Source of the DNA: Faecalibacterium hattorii
GTDB lineage: Bacteria > Bacillota > Clostridia > Oscillospirales > Ruminococcaceae
Reading direction: 5' to 3'
Assembly: GCF_003287455.1 (NCBI RefSeq)
Contig: NZ_PRLC01000008.1
Span: 1 to 64,000, forward strand
DNA length: 64,000 bases
Within the stretch, counting starts at the first letter, position 1; every line of letters starts with the position of its first letter. The notes beneath the pieces were generated by a model. That model had not been told where the DNA came from and searched no databases. It saw nothing but the letters and a program-made list of their open reading frames with translations. Of this stretch, positions 32,593-41,144 are shown piece after piece. The position numbers and the translations under genes were made by a program.

Positions 32593-34698
32593 ATGAAATG
32601 CACCATTTTGCATGAAGGCCGGGGCCGGATGCGCGTCCATGTCTGCAACGTGCGGATGACGCTCCACCGCGCCGATGTGCTGGAAGCTTATCTCAACCAC
32701 CACGACGCCATCGAAAAGGCCACCGTCTACGAGCGGACCGGCGACGTGGTACTTTATTATAATGGCAAGCGTGCCGACGCCGTCCGGGCGCTGAGCACCT
32801 ACAAGTTCGACCGGCCGGAGCTGGACGCCCTTGTGACCTCCGCCGACAGCCGGAAACTCAATCAGGAATATCAGGAAAAGATGTACAGCCTTGTGGCAGG
32901 CCACTGCTTCCGCAAGTTGTTCCTGCCCGCCCCCATCCGCGCGGCCTACACCATCTGGCGCTCCATCGCCTTTGTGTGGAAGGGCGTCAAATGTCTGTTC
33001 CAGCGCAAGCTGGAAGTCGAGGTGCTGGATGCGCTGAGCATCGGCGTCTCGGTGCTGCGGGGCGATTTCAACACCGCCGGCTCCGTCATGTTCCTGCTGA
33101 ACCTCGGCTCCCTGCTGGAAGAGTGGACCCGCAAGAAGAGCCTCGATGATCTCGCCCGCAGTATGGCGCTGAATGTGGACAAGGTGTGGGTGCGCAGCCA
33201 AGGCACCGAAGTGCTGCTGCCGCTGACGAAGGTCCAGCCCGGCGACGAGATCGTGGTGCGCTCCGGCAACATGATCCCGCTGGACGGCACCGTGATCGAA
33301 GGCGAAGCCATGATCAATCAGGCCGCGCTGACCGGCGAATCCATGCCGGTGCGGAAGATCGAGGGTGCCACCGTCTACGCGGGCACCGTCGTGGAGGAGG
33401 GCGAGTGCGTCTTCTTGGCCAAGGCTGCGGGCGGCTCCAACCGCTACGACAAGATCGTGGCCATGATCGAGGAATCCGAGAAGCTGAAGTCCAGCACCGA
33501 GAACCGTGCGCTGGAACTGGCCGACAAGCTGGTGCCGTGGTGCCTCGCGGGCACCGTGGTCACCTACGCGCTGACCCGGAACGTCACCCGCGCCATCTCC
33601 ATCCTGATGGTGGACTTCTCCTGTGCGCTCAAGCTCTCGATGCCGCTGGCCGTCCTCTCCGCCATGCGCGAGTGCGGCACGGCCCACATCACCGTCAAGG
33701 GCGGCAAGTATCTGGAAGCGCTGGCCAAGGCCGACACCATCGTCTTCGACAAGACCGGCACCCTGACCCGCGCCACCCCGCAGGTGGTGGACGTCGTCCC
33801 CTTCAGCCAGAGCGAGAAGGACGACGTGCTGCGCCTTGCCGCCTGCCTTGAGGAGCACTTCCCGCACTCGATGGCCAACGCCGTCGTCCGCGCCGCCAAG
33901 GAGCGGAACCTCGCCCACGAGGAGGTGCACTCCGAGGTGGAGTACATCGTGGCCCACGGCATTGCCAGCCGGGTCAGCGGCGAGCGGGTGGTCATCGGCA
34001 GCTACCACTTCGTCTTTGAGGACGAGCACTGCATCATCCCCGCCGACGAGCAGGAGAAGTTCGACTCCCTCGCCCCGGAGTATTCTCACCTGTACATGGC
34101 TGTCTCCGGCCAGCTGGTCGGCGTCATCTGCATCGCCGACCCCCTGCGCCCGGAAGCCGCTTCCGTCCTGCACCAGCTGCACAAGCTGGGCATCCGGAAC
34201 ACCGTGATGATGACTGGTGACAGCTACCGCACCGCCGAGGCCATTGCCAAGCAGGTGGGCGTGGACCAGTTCTACGCCGAGGTTTTGCCGGAGGACAAAG
34301 CCAACTTCGTCCAGAAGGAAAAGGCTGCGGGCCACACCGTCGTCATGATCGGCGACGGCATCAACGACTCCCCCGCCCTCTCCGCCGCCGACATCGGCAT
34401 CGCCATCAACTCCGGTGCTGCCATCGCCCGCGAGATCGCGGATGTGACCATCAAGGCCGACAGCCTTGAAGAACTGGTCTTCCTCAAGACGGTAGCCAAC
34501 GCCCTGCAGCACCGGGTCAGCGCAAACTACCGTTTCGTGCTGAGCTTCAACTCCACCCTCATCCTTTTGGGTGCGCTGGGCATCCTGCAGCCCGCCGCTT
34601 CGGCCATGCTGCATAACCTCTCCACCCTCGGCATCAGCCTCAAGAGCATGACGAATCTGGTGCAGACGCCCTCTTCCGTGCCGCAGATCGCGAAATAA
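32593..34698 (+). CDS. Heavy-metal-type P-type ATPase with altered CPx motif
   Basis: A P1B-like ATPase (701 aa). An N-terminal ~75-residue domain resembles the HMA-2 fold (HEGRGRMRVHVCNVRMT) without a CxxC motif. The actuator TGES loop is in ALTGESMPV, the phosphorylated Asp386 in DKTGTLT, and the hinge is GDGINDSPAL. The helix-4 motif, normally CPC or CPx, is DFSCALKL (residues 341-348), so the central proline is absent. The metal is therefore hard to predict. It follows DUF6110 with a good ribosome binding site and ends at a shared terminator. Confidence 0.9.
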   Translation: MKCTILHEGRGRMRVHVCNVRMTLHRADVLEAYLNHHDAIEKATVYERTGDVVLYYNGKRADAVRALSTYKFDRPELDALVTSADSRKLNQEYQEKMYSLVAGHCFRKLFLPAPIRAAYTIWRSIAFVWKGVKCLFQRKLEVEVLDALSIGVSVLRGDFNTAGSVMFLLNLGSLLEEWTRKKSLDDLARSMALNVDKVWVRSQGTEVLLPLTKVQPGDEIVVRSGNMIPLDGTVIEGEAMINQAALTGESMPVRKIEGATVYAGTVVEEGECVFLAKAAGGSNRYDKIVAMIEESEKLKSSTENRALELADKLVPWCLAGTVVTYALTRNVTRAISILMVDFSCALKLSMPLAVLSAMRECGTAHITVKGGKYLEALAKADTIVFDKTGTLTRATPQVVDVVPFSQSEKDDVLRLAACLEEHFPHSMANAVVRAAKERNLAHEEVHSEVEYIVAHGIASRVSGERVVIGSYHFVFEDEHCIIPADEQEKFDSLAPEYSHLYMAVSGQLVGVICIADPLRPEAASVLHQLHKLGIRNTVMMTGDSYRTAEAIAKQVGVDQFYAEVLPEDKANFVQKEKAAGHTVVMIGDGINDSPALSAADIGIAINSGAAIAREIADVTIKADSLEELVFLKTVANALQHRVSANYRFVLSFNSTLILLGALGILQPAASAMLHNLSTLGISLKSMTNLVQTPSSVPQIAK

Positions 34699-34719
34699 GA
34701 TTTCTCCCCCCAAAACGCC

Positions 34720-34756
34720 GAAAGCCCCCTGCACATACCGCGTGCAGAGGGCTTTC
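34720..34756. terminator. Bidirectional terminator between the ATPase and thiC genes
   Basis: GAAAGCCCCCTGCAC pairs with GTGCAGAGGGCTTTC between convergent genes. Confidence 0.85.
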
Positions 34757-34783
34757 TTTCTATGCTTTCTCCGGGGGAAGAAA

Positions 34784-36094
34784 TTACAGGATGTCGATGT
34801 ACTCGCCGGCCAGCGCTTTATTCATGCTGCGGACGGCGCAGAACTTGCCGCACATGGAGCAGGTGTCGCTGTGGTCGTCTTCGGGCAGACGGGCGTCGCG
34901 GATGGCCTTGGCGGTCTCCGGGTCGATGGCACAGGCGAACTGTGCGTCCCAGTCCAGCACGCGGCGGGCGTCGCCCATCTTGTCGTCGATGTCGCGGGCG
35001 TGGGGGATGCCCTTGGCGATGTCGGCGGCGTGGGCCGCGATCTTCGAGGCCACGATGCCCTGCTTCACGTCGTCCACGTTGGGCAGAGCCAGATGCTCCG
35101 CCGGGGTGACATAGCACAGGAAGGCGGCACCGCTGGCGGCAGCCACGGCACCGCCGATGGCGGCGGTGATGTGGTCATAGCCGGGGGCGATGTCGGTGAC
35201 GAGGGGTCCCAGCACGTAGAACGGGGCGCCCATGCAGATGCTCTTCTGCACCTCCATGTTGGCGGCGACCTGATTCAGGGGCACATGGCCGGGGCCTTCC
35301 ACCATGACCTGCACGTTGTGGGCCCAAGCCCGCTTGGTCAGCTCGCCCAGACGGACCAGCTCCTCGATCTGGCAGACATCGGTGGCGTCGGCCAAGCAGC
35401 CGGGGCGGCAGGCGTCGCCCAGAGAGATGGTCACATCGTGCTCTTCGCAGATGTCCAGAATTTCATCGAAGTGCTCATAGAACGGGTTCTCGTTGCCGGT
35501 CATGCACATCCATGCGAAGACCAGCGAGCCGCCGCGGCTGACGATGTTCATCTTCCGCTTGTGCTTGCGGATCTGGTCGATGGTCTTGCGGGTGATGCCG
35601 CAGTGGAGGGTGACGAAATCCACACCGTCCTCCGCGTGGAGGCGGACCACGTCGATGAAGTCCTGTGCGGTCAGGGTGGCGAGGTCGCGCTGGTAGTGGA
35701 TGACCGAGTCATACACCGGCACGGTGCCGATCATCACCGGGCACTCGTGGGTCAGCTTCTGGCGGAAGGGCTGGGTGTTGCCGTGGCTGGACAGGTCCAT
35801 GATGGCTTCAGCGCCCATGTTCACGGCGCTCATGACCTTCTGCATCTCGATGTTGTAATCCTTGCAGTCGCGGGAGACGCCGAGGTTGACGTTGATCTTG
35901 GTGCGCAGCATGCTGCCGATGCCCTCCGGGTTCAGGCAGGTGTGGTGCTTGTTGGCGGGGATGGCGACCTTGCCCTCGGAGACCAGCTGCCGGATCTCTT
36001 CGGTGGTGCGGTACTCCTTCTTGGCGACGATCTCCATCTCCTTGGTGACGATGCCCTTGCGGGCGGCGTCCATCTGGGTGGTATAGGTTTGCAT
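34784..36094 (-). CDS. thiC: Phosphomethylpyrimidine synthase
   Basis: A radical SAM enzyme (436 aa) that converts aminoimidazole ribotide to HMP-P for thiamin synthesis. The non-canonical C-terminal [4Fe-4S] motif [11 protein letters not shown] (CxxCxxxxC) is present, as are [14 protein letters not shown] and the N-terminal [10 protein letters not shown] segment. It is short at the N-terminus, like other clostridial ThiC proteins. It starts 2 bp after the stop of a 37-codon ORF and lies downstream of thiE on the same strand. No TPP aptamer lies in front of it, so it is probably in the thiW-thiM-thiE transcript. Confidence 0.96.
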   Translation of the reverse strand: MQTYTTQMDAARKGIVTKEMEIVAKKEYRTTEEIRQLVSEGKVAIPANKHHTCLNPEGIGSMLRTKINVNLGVSRDCKDYNIEMQKVMSAVNMGAEAIMDLSSHGNTQPFRQKLTHECPVMIGTVPVYDSVIHYQRDLATLTAQDFIDVVRLHAEDGVDFVTLHCGITRKTIDQIRKHKRKMNIVSRGGSLVFAWMCMTGNENPFYEHFDEILDICEEHDVTISLGDACRPGCLADATDVCQIEELVRLGELTKRAWAHNVQVMVEGPGHVPLNQVAANMEVQKSICMGAPFYVLGPLVTDIAPGYDHITAAIGGAVAAASGAAFLCYVTPAEHLALPNVDDVKQGIVASKIAAHAADIAKGIPHARDIDDKMGDARRVLDWDAQFACAIDPETAKAIRDARLPEDDHSDTCSMCGKFCAVRSMNKALAGEYIDIL

Positions 36095-36096
36095 AG

Positions 36097-36210
36097 TCAG
36101 TTCCTCCAGTTTGGTCTAAAATACTCTCTACCATTTATATACAGAGGGGCCGGATATTTCAGATGATACTGGATTCCGGCGCCTCCGCAAAACAACATTG
36201 CGGTCTTCAT
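36097..36210 (-). CDS. Small ORF (37 codons) coupled to thiC
   Basis: The ORF starts ATG at 36210 with an AAGGAG site at good spacing and ends TGA two bases before the thiC ATG. The peptide begins [16 protein letters not shown] and ends [10 protein letters not shown]; it is not recognised. The ribosome binding site of thiC (GGAGG) lies inside its last codons, so its translation would control or feed thiC translation. It could be a leader or regulatory peptide or a chance ORF. Confidence 0.5.
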   Translation of the reverse strand: MKTAMLFCGGAGIQYHLKYPAPLYINGREYFRPNWRN

Positions 36211-36238
36211 GAAAATCTCCTTGCATGAGTTTTCTAAC

Positions 36239-36269
36239 GCGGCCGAAGGTGGTGCCCCCGGTCGGCCGC
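36239..36269. repeat. Inverted repeat upstream of the thiC small ORF
   Basis: A perfect 8-bp stem GCGGCCGA/TCGGCCGC with a 15-nt loop, lying between the palindromic repeat and the small ORF. There is no T tract. It may be a processing or pause site. Confidence 0.5.
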
Positions 36270-36371
36270 GACTCCCTCAGTCTGCTTCGCAGACAGCCCC
36301 CTCAAAGAGGGGGCCTTTCAGCCTCCCTCCCAGAGGGAGGTGGCATCGCGCAGCGATGACGGAAGGAGTTA
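36270..36371. repeat. Dispersed palindromic intergenic repeat, copy 5
   Basis: A ~100-bp copy with ACTCCCTCAGTCTGC at one end and GACGGAAGGAGTT at the other. It lies between thiE and thiC inside the thiamin operon. As in copy 2, the outer end reaches the stop codon of the preceding gene (thiE). Confidence 0.8.
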
Positions 36372-37001
36372 TAGCATCTCCGCTAACCTTCTCAATTCCC
36401 TGCACTCCTCTTCAATATCCTCCGCCGCGAAGATGGCGCTGACCAACGCAACGCCCGCTTCGCCGCAGTGGGCGAGGGAGAGCAGGTTCTGTTTGCTGAT
36501 GCCGCCGATGGCCACGACCGGCACGGGGACGGCGGCGCAGATGGCCCGCAGCGTCTCCTTGGGCAGGGCGGTGACGTTCGTTTTCGTGGTGGTGGCGAAC
36601 ATCGCGCCGCAGCCGAGGTAATCCGCCCCGGCCGCCACCGCGGCCTTGGCTTCGGCAACGTTATGGGCCGACACGCCGATGATGGCGTCGGGGCCGAGGA
36701 TGCGCCGCGCCTCTGCGGGGTCCATATCCTCCTGCCCCAGATGCACCCCGTCCGCGCCGCACTGCGCCGCCAGCGCCACGTTATCGTTCAGGATAAAGGG
36801 CACGCGGTACTGTTTGCACAGGGCGGAAATCTCCCGCGCCTCCGCCAGAATAGACGAATCCGCGAGTTTTTTCTCCCGCAGCTGCACACAGGTCGCGCCG
36901 CCCTTGAGGGCCGCTTCGACCTGCTGGGGCAGGGTGAGTTTCCCGACCCATGCGCGGTCGGTGACGGCGTAAAGCCGCAGCATCTCAGCAGTACAGTTCA
37001 T
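36369..37001 (-). CDS. thiE: Thiamine phosphate synthase
   Basis: Couples HMP-PP and thiazole phosphate to thiamin phosphate (210 aa, TIM barrel). Motifs are LYAVTDRAWVG, VQLREKKL, DGVHLGQEDMDP and the phosphate-binding IGGI loop. The start at 37001 was chosen because AAGGAG is 6 bp upstream, although it overlaps thiM by 17 bp. It follows thiM in the thiW-thiM-thiE order, a salvage pathway for hydroxyethylthiazole. Confidence 0.95.
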   Translation of the reverse strand: MNCTAEMLRLYAVTDRAWVGKLTLPQQVEAALKGGATCVQLREKKLADSSILAEAREISALCKQYRVPFILNDNVALAAQCGADGVHLGQEDMDPAEARRILGPDAIIGVSAHNVAEAKAAVAAGADYLGCGAMFATTTKTNVTALPKETLRAICAAVPVPVVAIGGISKQNLLSLAHCGEAGVALVSAIFAAEDIEEECRELRRLAEML

Positions 37002-37803
37002 AGTTTGCTCCTTGGTCCAGCTCTTCGCCGGTCATGTTGGAAACGGCGTCCATCAGGCGGATGCGCAGGGTGCCGGTGCCCTCGCCCCCGGTCAGGGAGG
37101 CGGCGGCCCGCTCCCCGCACAGACCCATCATGCAGACGGCGGCAGCGGCGGCTTCCAGCGGTGCTTCGGGGTTTGCCCCCACGAAGGCTGCCGTCAGCAC
37201 CGACAGCATACAGCCGGTGCCGGTGACTTGGCGCAGCAGCGGGGTGCCGCTGCGGATGCCGTAGGCCGTGGTGCCGTCCGTTACGATGTCCTCGGCCCCC
37301 GTCACCGCCACGATGCAGTGGTGGGCGGCGGCGAAGCGCCCCGCCAGCGGCAGCAGCGTTTCCAGCTCCGGGGCCTTGCCCGCATCCACCCCGCGGGAGA
37401 CGAGGCTCTGGCCGCTCAGGGTCTGCAATTCCGAAGCGTTGCAGCGCAGCACCGTCAGGGGAACGTCCTGCAAAAGCTTTTGGGCGATCTTTTGCCGGTA
37501 CGCGGACGCGCCCACGCCCACGGGGTCAAAGACCACGGGCAGACCCAGCTCAGCGGCCTTACTCCCCGCCAAGAACATGGCGTCGGCCTTGCGGGGGTTG
37601 GGGGTGCCAAGGCTCAGGCAGAGCGCCCGGCTCAGGGCCGTGATCTCCCGGACCTCCTCCGGGGCATCCGCCATGATGGGCGAGGCCCCTGCCGCCAGCA
37701 CGATGTTGGCACAGTCGTTGGCCGTGACGAGGTTCGAGATGCAGTGGACGAGAGGGGAGGCTTGCCGCACTCGGTCCAGCCGCTTTCCAAACGCAGCTTC
37801 CAC
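36985..37803 (-). CDS. thiM: Hydroxyethylthiazole kinase
   Basis: A ribokinase-like enzyme (272 aa) that phosphorylates hydroxyethylthiazole. It has VHCISNLVTANDCAN near the N-terminus, FDPVGVGASAYR, and the catalytic VTGTGCMLSVLTAAF anion hole. It uses a GTG start (37803) preceded by GAGGAGG that overlaps the thiW stop codon, so it is coupled to thiW. It works with ThiW uptake and ThiE. Confidence 0.95.
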   Translation of the reverse strand: MEAAFGKRLDRVRQASPLVHCISNLVTANDCANIVLAAGASPIMADAPEEVREITALSRALCLSLGTPNPRKADAMFLAGSKAAELGLPVVFDPVGVGASAYRQKIAQKLLQDVPLTVLRCNASELQTLSGQSLVSRGVDAGKAPELETLLPLAGRFAAAHHCIVAVTGAEDIVTDGTTAYGIRSGTPLLRQVTGTGCMLSVLTAAFVGANPEAPLEAAAAAVCMMGLCGERAAASLTGGEGTGTLRIRLMDAVSNMTGEELDQGANYELYC

Positions 37804-37813
37804 AGCGGCCTCC

Positions 37814-38329
37814 TCAGCTCAGGCTGGTCTGCATCGAGTGCAGAGCGCCGGAGCGCTGCAGCGCCGCCAGCAGCACGCCCGCGATGACCGCGCCGCCCGC
37901 CGTGGAGACGAGGAAGGGCACGATGTAGGCGTAGAACGCGATGTCGCCCGCGCTCTTGCCCATCAGCAGGATGGCGACGGGGTAGGCGCACAGGCCGCCG
38001 AGGATGGAGGTGCCGAACACCTCACCCACCAGCGTGGGCAGCAGCTTCTGGGTCTTGTGGTAGACGACGCCGCACAGCAGCGCGCCGAACATGCTGCCGG
38101 GGAAGGCCATCAGGCTGCCCAGACCCAGCAGGTTGCGCAGCAGCGAGGCCACAAAGGCCACGCCGAGGCCCCAGTAGGGCCCCAGCAGCACCGCGCACAG
38201 GATGTTGACCATGTGCTGCACCGGCGCGCACTTGCTGCCGAAGATGGGGAAGCTGAACACGCTGCCCACCACAGCAAGCGCACACAGCATTCCGGCCAGA
38301 GCCAGTTTTTTCACCGAGAGATTTTTCAT
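37814..38329 (-). CDS. thiW: ThiW, thiazole ECF transporter S component
   Basis: A 171-aa membrane S component of an ECF transporter for hydroxyethylthiazole. Family-like segments are SFPIFGSKCAPVQHMVNI and GPYWGLGVAFVASLLRNLLG. Five to six helices are present. The start at 38329 follows AAAGGAG. It is the first gene after the TPP riboswitch and terminator. The shared ECF ATPase and T subunits are encoded elsewhere. Confidence 0.93.
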   Translation of the reverse strand: MKNLSVKKLALAGMLCALAVVGSVFSFPIFGSKCAPVQHMVNILCAVLLGPYWGLGVAFVASLLRNLLGLGSLMAFPGSMFGALLCGVVYHKTQKLLPTLVGEVFGTSILGGLCAYPVAILLMGKSAGDIAFYAYIVPFLVSTAGGAVIAGVLLAALQRSGALHSMQTSLS

Positions 38330-38358
38330 AGGGATCGCTCCTTTCGATTTTCCGGCAA

Positions 38359-38392
38359 CAAAAAACAGGAGTTCCCGCTGCGGAAACTCCTG
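38359..38392 (-). terminator. Terminator of the TPP riboswitch expression platform
   Basis: CAGGAGTTTCCGC pairs with GGGAACTCCTG on the minus strand, followed by a run of T. It lies between the aptamer and thiW. Confidence 0.85.
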
Positions 38393-38404
38393 TAAAAACT
38401 CATA

Positions 38405-38498
38405 CACCCTATGACTTCCTACGGCGGCATTATCCGCATCAGGTGAAAGGGTCGAAGTTTGAGTACTTCCTCTCAGCCCGCGTCACGAGCTCCCCTGT
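38405..38498 (-). promoter_or_regulatory. TPP (thiamin pyrophosphate) riboswitch
   Basis: On the minus strand the aptamer signature occurs in order: GGGGAGC, GGCTGAGAGG, GACCCTTTCACCTGATGCGG, then ATAATGCCGCCGTAGGAAG. A terminator and thiW-thiM-thiE follow. Ligand binding should favour termination. Confidence 0.96.
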
Positions 38499-38515
38499 AT
38501 TTTGTTGTCGGGTGT

Positions 38516-38544
38516 ATTCTACACCATTCGGGCTGAAATTGCAA
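38516..38544 (-). promoter_or_regulatory. Promoter of the TPP riboswitch-thi operon
   Basis: On the minus strand TTGCAA (38539-38544) and TAGAAT (38516-38521) are spaced 17 bp, with the aptamer beginning about 18 bp downstream. Confidence 0.75.
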
Positions 38545-38592
38545 GAGGGAGTTTCCCTTCGGGGGGAAACTGTGCTATACTGGGGACAATGT

Positions 38593-38692
38593 AACTCCCC
38601 CAGCCGCCTGACGGCGTCAGCCCCCTCTGGGAGTGGGCCTAGGCTCCCTCTTTGAGGGAGCTGGCACGGCGGATGCCGTGGCTGAGGGAGTT
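38593..38692. repeat. Dispersed palindromic intergenic repeat, copy 6
   Basis: A ~100-bp copy with AACTCCCCCAGCCGCC at one end and GCTGAGGGAGTT at the other, between the divergent thi operon and the SPFH gene. Confidence 0.8.
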
Positions 38693-38719
38693 GATACCAC
38701 AACAAAGGAGATTTGGTTT

Positions 38720-40006
38720 ATGGGTCTTGTAAAAGCAGCAATCAGCGCAGCTTCCGGCGTGATGGCCGACCAGTGGAAGGAATATTTTTACTGCGACGCC
38801 CTCCCCGCAGACGTGCTGGCCGTCAAAGGCCAGAAGCGCACGGACCGCCGTTCCTCCAACAAGCACGGCAGTGAGAACATCATCTCCGACGGCTCCATCG
38901 TGGCCGTGGCCGACGGCCAGTGTGCCCTGATCGTGGAGCAGGGCAAGGTGGTGGAGCTGTGCGCCGAGCCGGGCGAGTACACCTACAGCACCGGCACCCA
39001 GCCCTCCCTGCTCAGCGGCGGACTGAAGAACATTGACGACGCCTTTGCCGAGATGGGCAAGCGGATTGGCTTCGGCGGTCAGGCCGCCACCGACCAGCGC
39101 CTGTACTACATCAACACCAAGGAGCTGGTGGGCAACAAGTATGGCACCCCCAACCCCGTGCCCTTCCGGGTAGTGGACCAGCGGGCCGGCATCGACATCG
39201 ACATCGCCATCCGGTGCTTCGGCGAGTACAGCTACCGCATCGTCAACCCCATCCTGTTTTACACCAATGTCTGCGGCAATGTGGAAAACGCCTACACCCG
39301 CGACGCACTGGACGGCCAGCTCCGGACCGAGCTGATGACCGCGCTGCAGCCCGCCTTCGCCCGCATCAGCGAGCAGGGCATCCGCTACTCCTCCCTGCCC
39401 GCCCACACCACCGAGCTGGCCGATGCGCTGAATCAGGCCCTGAGCGCCAAGTGGAGCAAGCTGCGGGGCATCGAGATCGTTTCCCTCGGCGTGTCCGGCG
39501 TCAAAGCCAGCGAGGAAGACGAGCAGATGATCAAGGACTTACAGCGCAGTGCCGCCTTCATGGACCCCACCCGCGCGGCCGCCCACCTCGTCGGCGCACA
39601 GGCTGCGGCCATGCAGTCCGCTGCCGCCAACACCTCCGCCGGCCCCGCCATGGCCTTTATGGGGATGAATCAGGCTGCCGCTACGGGCGGCGTCAATGCA
39701 CAGACCCTGTACCAGATGGGCGCCCAGCAGCCTGCTCAGCCCGCTGCCCCGGCGGCGAACGGCTGGACCTGCTCCTGCGGCCAGAGCGGCAACACCGGCA
39801 GGTTCTGCACCTCCTGCGGCAAGCCGAAGCCCGAAGCCCCGACGGTCTGGGTGTGCAGCTGCGGCGCGAAGAACAGCGGCAAATTCTGCTCCGAGTGCGG
39901 CAAGCCGAAGCCCGCCGCCAAGTGCCAAAACTGCGGTTTTGAGCCCGCCGACCCCGCAAACCCGCCGAAGTTCTGCCCCGAATGCGGCAAGCCCTTCGGC
40001 GCATAA
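38720..40006 (+). CDS. SPFH/Band-7 domain protein with C-terminal zinc ribbons
   Basis: A 428-aa protein related to the so-called virion core or YdjI-like SPFH group. The N-terminal ~300 residues form the SPFH domain (DGSIVAVADGQCALIVEQGKVVEL, then the DIAIRCFGEYSYRIVNP region). The C-terminus has three consecutive zinc ribbons with Cys pairs (CSCGQ, FCTSCG, CSCGA, FCSECG, CQNCG, FCPECG). SPFH proteins scaffold membrane microdomains. It leads a three-gene cassette with a zinc-ribbon protein and a TPM protein. The start at 38720 has AAAGGAG. Confidence 0.88.
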   Translation: MGLVKAAISAASGVMADQWKEYFYCDALPADVLAVKGQKRTDRRSSNKHGSENIISDGSIVAVADGQCALIVEQGKVVELCAEPGEYTYSTGTQPSLLSGGLKNIDDAFAEMGKRIGFGGQAATDQRLYYINTKELVGNKYGTPNPVPFRVVDQRAGIDIDIAIRCFGEYSYRIVNPILFYTNVCGNVENAYTRDALDGQLRTELMTALQPAFARISEQGIRYSSLPAHTTELADALNQALSAKWSKLRGIEIVSLGVSGVKASEEDEQMIKDLQRSAAFMDPTRAAAHLVGAQAAAMQSAAANTSAGPAMAFMGMNQAAATGGVNAQTLYQMGAQQPAQPAAPAANGWTCSCGQSGNTGRFCTSCGKPKPEAPTVWVCSCGAKNSGKFCSECGKPKPAAKCQNCGFEPADPANPPKFCPECGKPFGA

Positions 40007-40021
40007 GAAAGGCAACTGTCC

Positions 40022-41131
40022 ATGGCTGATAAAGTAACGAACTACCAATGCCCGGCCTGTACCGGCCCGCTGCACTTCGACAGCACCACCGGCAAGCTGG
40101 TGTGCGACTACTGCGGCTCGGCCTATGAGGTCGCCGACATCGAGGCCCAATACGCCCAAAAGCAGCAGAAAGCCGACGCGGCCGCCGCTTCCGACGAGAA
40201 GAAGGCTGCGGCCCGCCGCGCAAAAGCGGCCGGCGAAGACCCGGTCTGGAGCGAAGCGGAGGCCAGCGGCCTTTCCAGCTACTCCTGCACCACCTGCGGC
40301 GCGGAGCTGGTCTGCGACGCCACCACGGCGGCCACCACCTGCCCCTACTGCGGCAATCCCACCGTGCTGGGCGGCAAGCTTTCGGGCAAGCTGAAGCCCG
40401 AATACATCCTGCCCTTCAAGATGGACAAGAACGCCGCCATCGCCCAACTGACCAAATATTATAAGGGCAAAGCCTTCCTGCCCAAGGCGTTCAAGAGCCA
40501 GAACCACATCGCCGAGATTCAGGGCGTCTACGTGCCCTTCTGGCTGTTCGACGCCGAGGCCGACGCCCGCGGCAGCTACGACGGCCAAGTGAGCGAGAGC
40601 CACCGCGAGGGCGACTACCGCGTCACCACCACCCAGCATTACGACGTCCGCCGCGAGGGCACGGCCACCTTTGCCCGCGTGCCGGTGGACGGCTCCAGCA
40701 AGATGCCCGACGAGCACATGGACTCCATCGAGCCCTTCGACTACAGCGAGCTGAAGCCCTTCTCCACGGCCTACCTGCCGGGCTTTCTGGCCGACCGGTA
40801 CGACGAGGACGCCAAGACCTGCGCCGACCGGGCCAAGACCCGCATCGAGAACTCCACCGCCGAGGCTCTGCGCCAGACGCTGTCCGAGTACGCGGTGGTG
40901 GACACGCGGGAAGAGAACATCAACGTCCGGATGAAAAAGGCTCACTACACCCTGCTGCCGGTCTGGATGCTCCACACCCGGTGGAAGGAGCAGGACTTCC
41001 TCTTTGCCATGAACGGCCAGACCGGGCGGCTCATCGGGGACCTGCCCGTGGACAAGGGCCGGGTGGCCGCGTGGTTCGCCCGCATCGCCCTGCCGCTGAT
41101 GGCCATTCTCATCTGGCTGCTGTACTTATAA
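40022..41131 (+). CDS. TFIIB-type zinc ribbon protein with C-terminal membrane anchor
   Basis: A 369-aa protein of a family widespread in Firmicutes. Two zinc ribbons are near the N-terminus (CPACTG..CDYCGS and CTTCGA..CPYCGN), joined by an Ala/Lys-rich helix. A large beta-rich domain follows (VPFWLFDAEADARGSYDG), and the protein ends in one membrane helix (IALPLMAILIWLLYL). The ends of the cassette genes are close (15 bp and 13 bp gaps). The function is unknown; association with the SPFH scaffold is inferred from synteny. Confidence 0.85.
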   Translation: MADKVTNYQCPACTGPLHFDSTTGKLVCDYCGSAYEVADIEAQYAQKQQKADAAAASDEKKAAARRAKAAGEDPVWSEAEASGLSSYSCTTCGAELVCDATTAATTCPYCGNPTVLGGKLSGKLKPEYILPFKMDKNAAIAQLTKYYKGKAFLPKAFKSQNHIAEIQGVYVPFWLFDAEADARGSYDGQVSESHREGDYRVTTTQHYDVRREGTATFARVPVDGSSKMPDEHMDSIEPFDYSELKPFSTAYLPGFLADRYDEDAKTCADRAKTRIENSTAEALRQTLSEYAVVDTREENINVRMKKAHYTLLPVWMLHTRWKEQDFLFAMNGQTGRLIGDLPVDKGRVAAWFARIALPLMAILIWLLYL

Positions 41132-41144
41132 GGAGGTGCGCGGA

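Noticed and set aside
36095-36240. A possible TPP riboswitch directly before thiC
   Set aside because: None of the aptamer blocks (CTGAGA, ACCTGAT, GCGTAGGGAA) occur here; the only aptamer is upstream of thiW.
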